Shown here piece by piece: positions 62,509 to 64,000 of a stretch of DNA of 64,000 bases (positions within the stretch are counted from its first letter, which is position 1; every line of letters starts with the position of its first letter). Made by a program: the position numbers and the translations under genes. The notes under the pieces were generated by a model that saw nothing but the letters and a program-made list of their open reading frames with translations, had not been told where the DNA came from and searched no databases. Where the stretch lies: the NCBI GenBank assembly GCA_009599575.1, contig VWND01000031.1:62001-126000 (forward strand), read 5' to 3'. The stretch is from Blumeriella jaapii. Lineage: Eukaryota > Ascomycota > Leotiomycetes > Helotiales > Drepanopezizaceae.

Positions 62509-63230
62509 CTACCTCTTGCCCTCACGCGACCCAGCATGAACGCCGTGTCCTGCACCGCCATCCTCGTTCTCCGGGGACTGTTCGGACCGGGTAAGATTTC
62601 TCTCCAGCTTGGCCAGGATATCGAGCGTGGTGATGCGAAGACCGAGCAGGACCTCCATGTGGGCGGTGTTTCCTCCCCGACTGGCGGCCAGGCCGAGCAA
62701 GTGCAGAGCGGTTGAGGCATGCTTGCGGGCGGTGTCCAGGGGCGTGATGATGGCGAGCAGTTGGAGGGTCTCGACGCGGGTGTCTAGGTGGAGGGAGGCG
62801 GATTCGAGGAGCTCGGTGCAGCGCTGGATGCAGAGGTCAAGGTCATGGTCCAGATATGCTTCTTGAGCCTGGCACTCGTTCGTCACGTTAGTACTGTCCT
62901 TGCCCCGTGATGGGTAGATCGGAATGGAGTGGTGATGGAAGGTGTATTTACGCGCTTGAATTGAGAAAGGAAGAGCTCGGCTTTGATCTTTGCGATGAAC
63001 ATCTCTGAGAAGGACGGAGTAAGGCCTTGATCGTTACGAGACTCGGTGACGCTGGGGACGACGGGCTTCGATCTGATAACTTTGGGACGCAGATCTCCAA
63101 GTGGAGTGGCAGATCGATCGCGGATCGCTCTCAAGCGGAACGCCTTCATGATGGAGTTCTTGCGGCAGACGGGAATTTGTGGTGAGCTAGAGGCGTCGAG
63201 CTTCTGCGTCGTGGGTGGTTTGGACGGCAT
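62509..63230 (-). CDS. Hypothetical helical protein, two exons
   Basis: Exons 62,952-63,230 and 62,509-62,868 on the minus strand are joined in phase 0 across an 83 bp intron with a GTACTAACG branch-site sequence and GCCAG acceptor, giving 212 residues. The first exon is basic and Ser/Pro-rich and ends SEMFIAKIKAELFLSQFKR. The second begins AQEAYLDHDLDLCIQRCTEL and continues with paired helices (LDTRVETLQLLAIITPLDTA; STALHLLGLAASRG). This resembles a TPR-like helical hairpin, although no canonical TPR signature can be claimed. Family and function are not recognised. Confidence 0.6.
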
Positions 63231-64000
63231 CTTGGAGGTGTCGTGTCAAGGTGTCGAGGAGTTATGTTTTTGCAAGAGGAATGGTGAAAGAGGGTCTTAT
63301 CTCGACACACACTCCCCGACGAAGGACCTTAGCGGCGGGGTGACTCTCACCTTTGGAAAGGCTGAGGGTCAAGACTCTTTCGTTTTCTACCGGTACCTAG
63401 GGTCTTTTTGTCAAAGGTGAGTGCGTGAATAACCCAGGTCCAAATTTACTATCGGAAGACCTTGCTAATATTGCTACAATTCTCCAAATCTATCCATCAG
63501 AATGTATCCGCATCCTATGGTATGCTCTATGTGGTTCGGAGGACATGATCTACAGTTTGTTTTCTTGGCAGTTCCCCTTTGCTAGAGGCTCGCTTAAATG
63601 CTGAGTCTTGTCCAGCTTGGATAGGTAGTAACGGTGTACCAAGTACAAACCACATCTACCTAGTATAGCATCGCATCTTTAACGTCATTTTTTCTCTACT
63701 TTAAAAAATGCTGTCAATTGACAACATCCGCCTTCCATAGCTAACCTACTAATGATGCCGGTCGCCTATTTCGATCTTGCGCTTTGTAGCGCAAGAGCGC
63801 TCTAGACTATTACTCTTGAAGTCCCTATCCATGTAGGAGTCGAGTAAACCAAGATCAGTATTATTTTCAAGGGTAATTGTCGTCTTTTCTGTTATTTCTA
63901 TGAAGAAATCTAATGTCTGTACTTTGCATTTTACGCAGATCGCGCAGATCGCACATGTTAGACCATGAATGGCAATGAGATTGTTTATTATGATGCAAAT
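63231..64000. other. Right-edge sequence, no gene recognised
   Basis: 770 bp upstream of the last minus-strand gene, becoming AT-richer to the right. It includes a perfect 8 bp hairpin CTTGCGCT-TTGT-AGCGCAAG at 63,776-63,795. No gene or transposon was identified. Confidence 0.5.

Overview
The window reads as nuclear DNA of a filamentous ascomycete (Pezizomycotina). The genes are compact, with 47-136 bp spliceosomal introns that show GTRNGT-type donors and CTRAC-like branch sites. Products such as Dlt1, Cog5, a PARP-E2 fusion and a GH10-CBM1 xylanase are typical of that group. A 13.4 kb retroelement block carries the C-to-T pattern of repeat-induced point mutation (RIP). A dothideomycete is my best guess, by inference only. 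No rRNA, tRNA, CRISPR or prokaryotic feature was found.

Layout. (1) 1-13,440: AT-rich, RIP-mutated Ty3/gypsy graveyard on the minus strand. It holds one almost complete element (LTRs at 6,053-6,318 and 12,188-12,453), a truncated tandem copy sharing an LTR, remains of a second gypsy family at the left edge, and a nest of direct and inverted LTR fragments at 12.4-13.4 kb. (2) 13,570-14,081: two LTR relics that are not obviously RIP-mutated, marking the edge of the block. (3) 14.2-34.1 kb: GC-rich housekeeping region with an Smr/DUF1771 protein ending in a CaaX box, dolichol kinase, adenine phosphoribosyltransferase, a large serine-rich protein, Dlt1 and a 1,120-residue disordered protein. The intergenic spaces carry mini- and microsatellites. 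(4) 34.6-45.3 kb: gene-poor, lower-GC stretch bounded by a secreted GH10-CBM1 xylanase and a sucrose-type (GPH family) transporter, both suited to use of plant carbohydrate. (5) 46.4-63.2 kb: a glycosyltransferase-like membrane protein, Cog5, a very large RWD-like/PARP/E2 fusion, an Sds3-like protein and two unrecognised multi-exon genes.

The most notable gene is the PARP-E2 fusion (50,775-54,918), in which ADP-ribosyltransferase and ubiquitin-conjugating domains lie in one polypeptide. Its E2 domain is broken by an indel in this sequence. Three other genes (serine-rich protein, sugar transporter, glycosyltransferase-like protein) also carry exactly one reading-frame break with no intron to explain it. 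Either the assembly has small indel errors or these genes are decaying; the raw reads must decide.

Exon coordinates below were worked out by hand from splice signals, reading-frame phase and family similarity recalled from knowledge. No database search was run.
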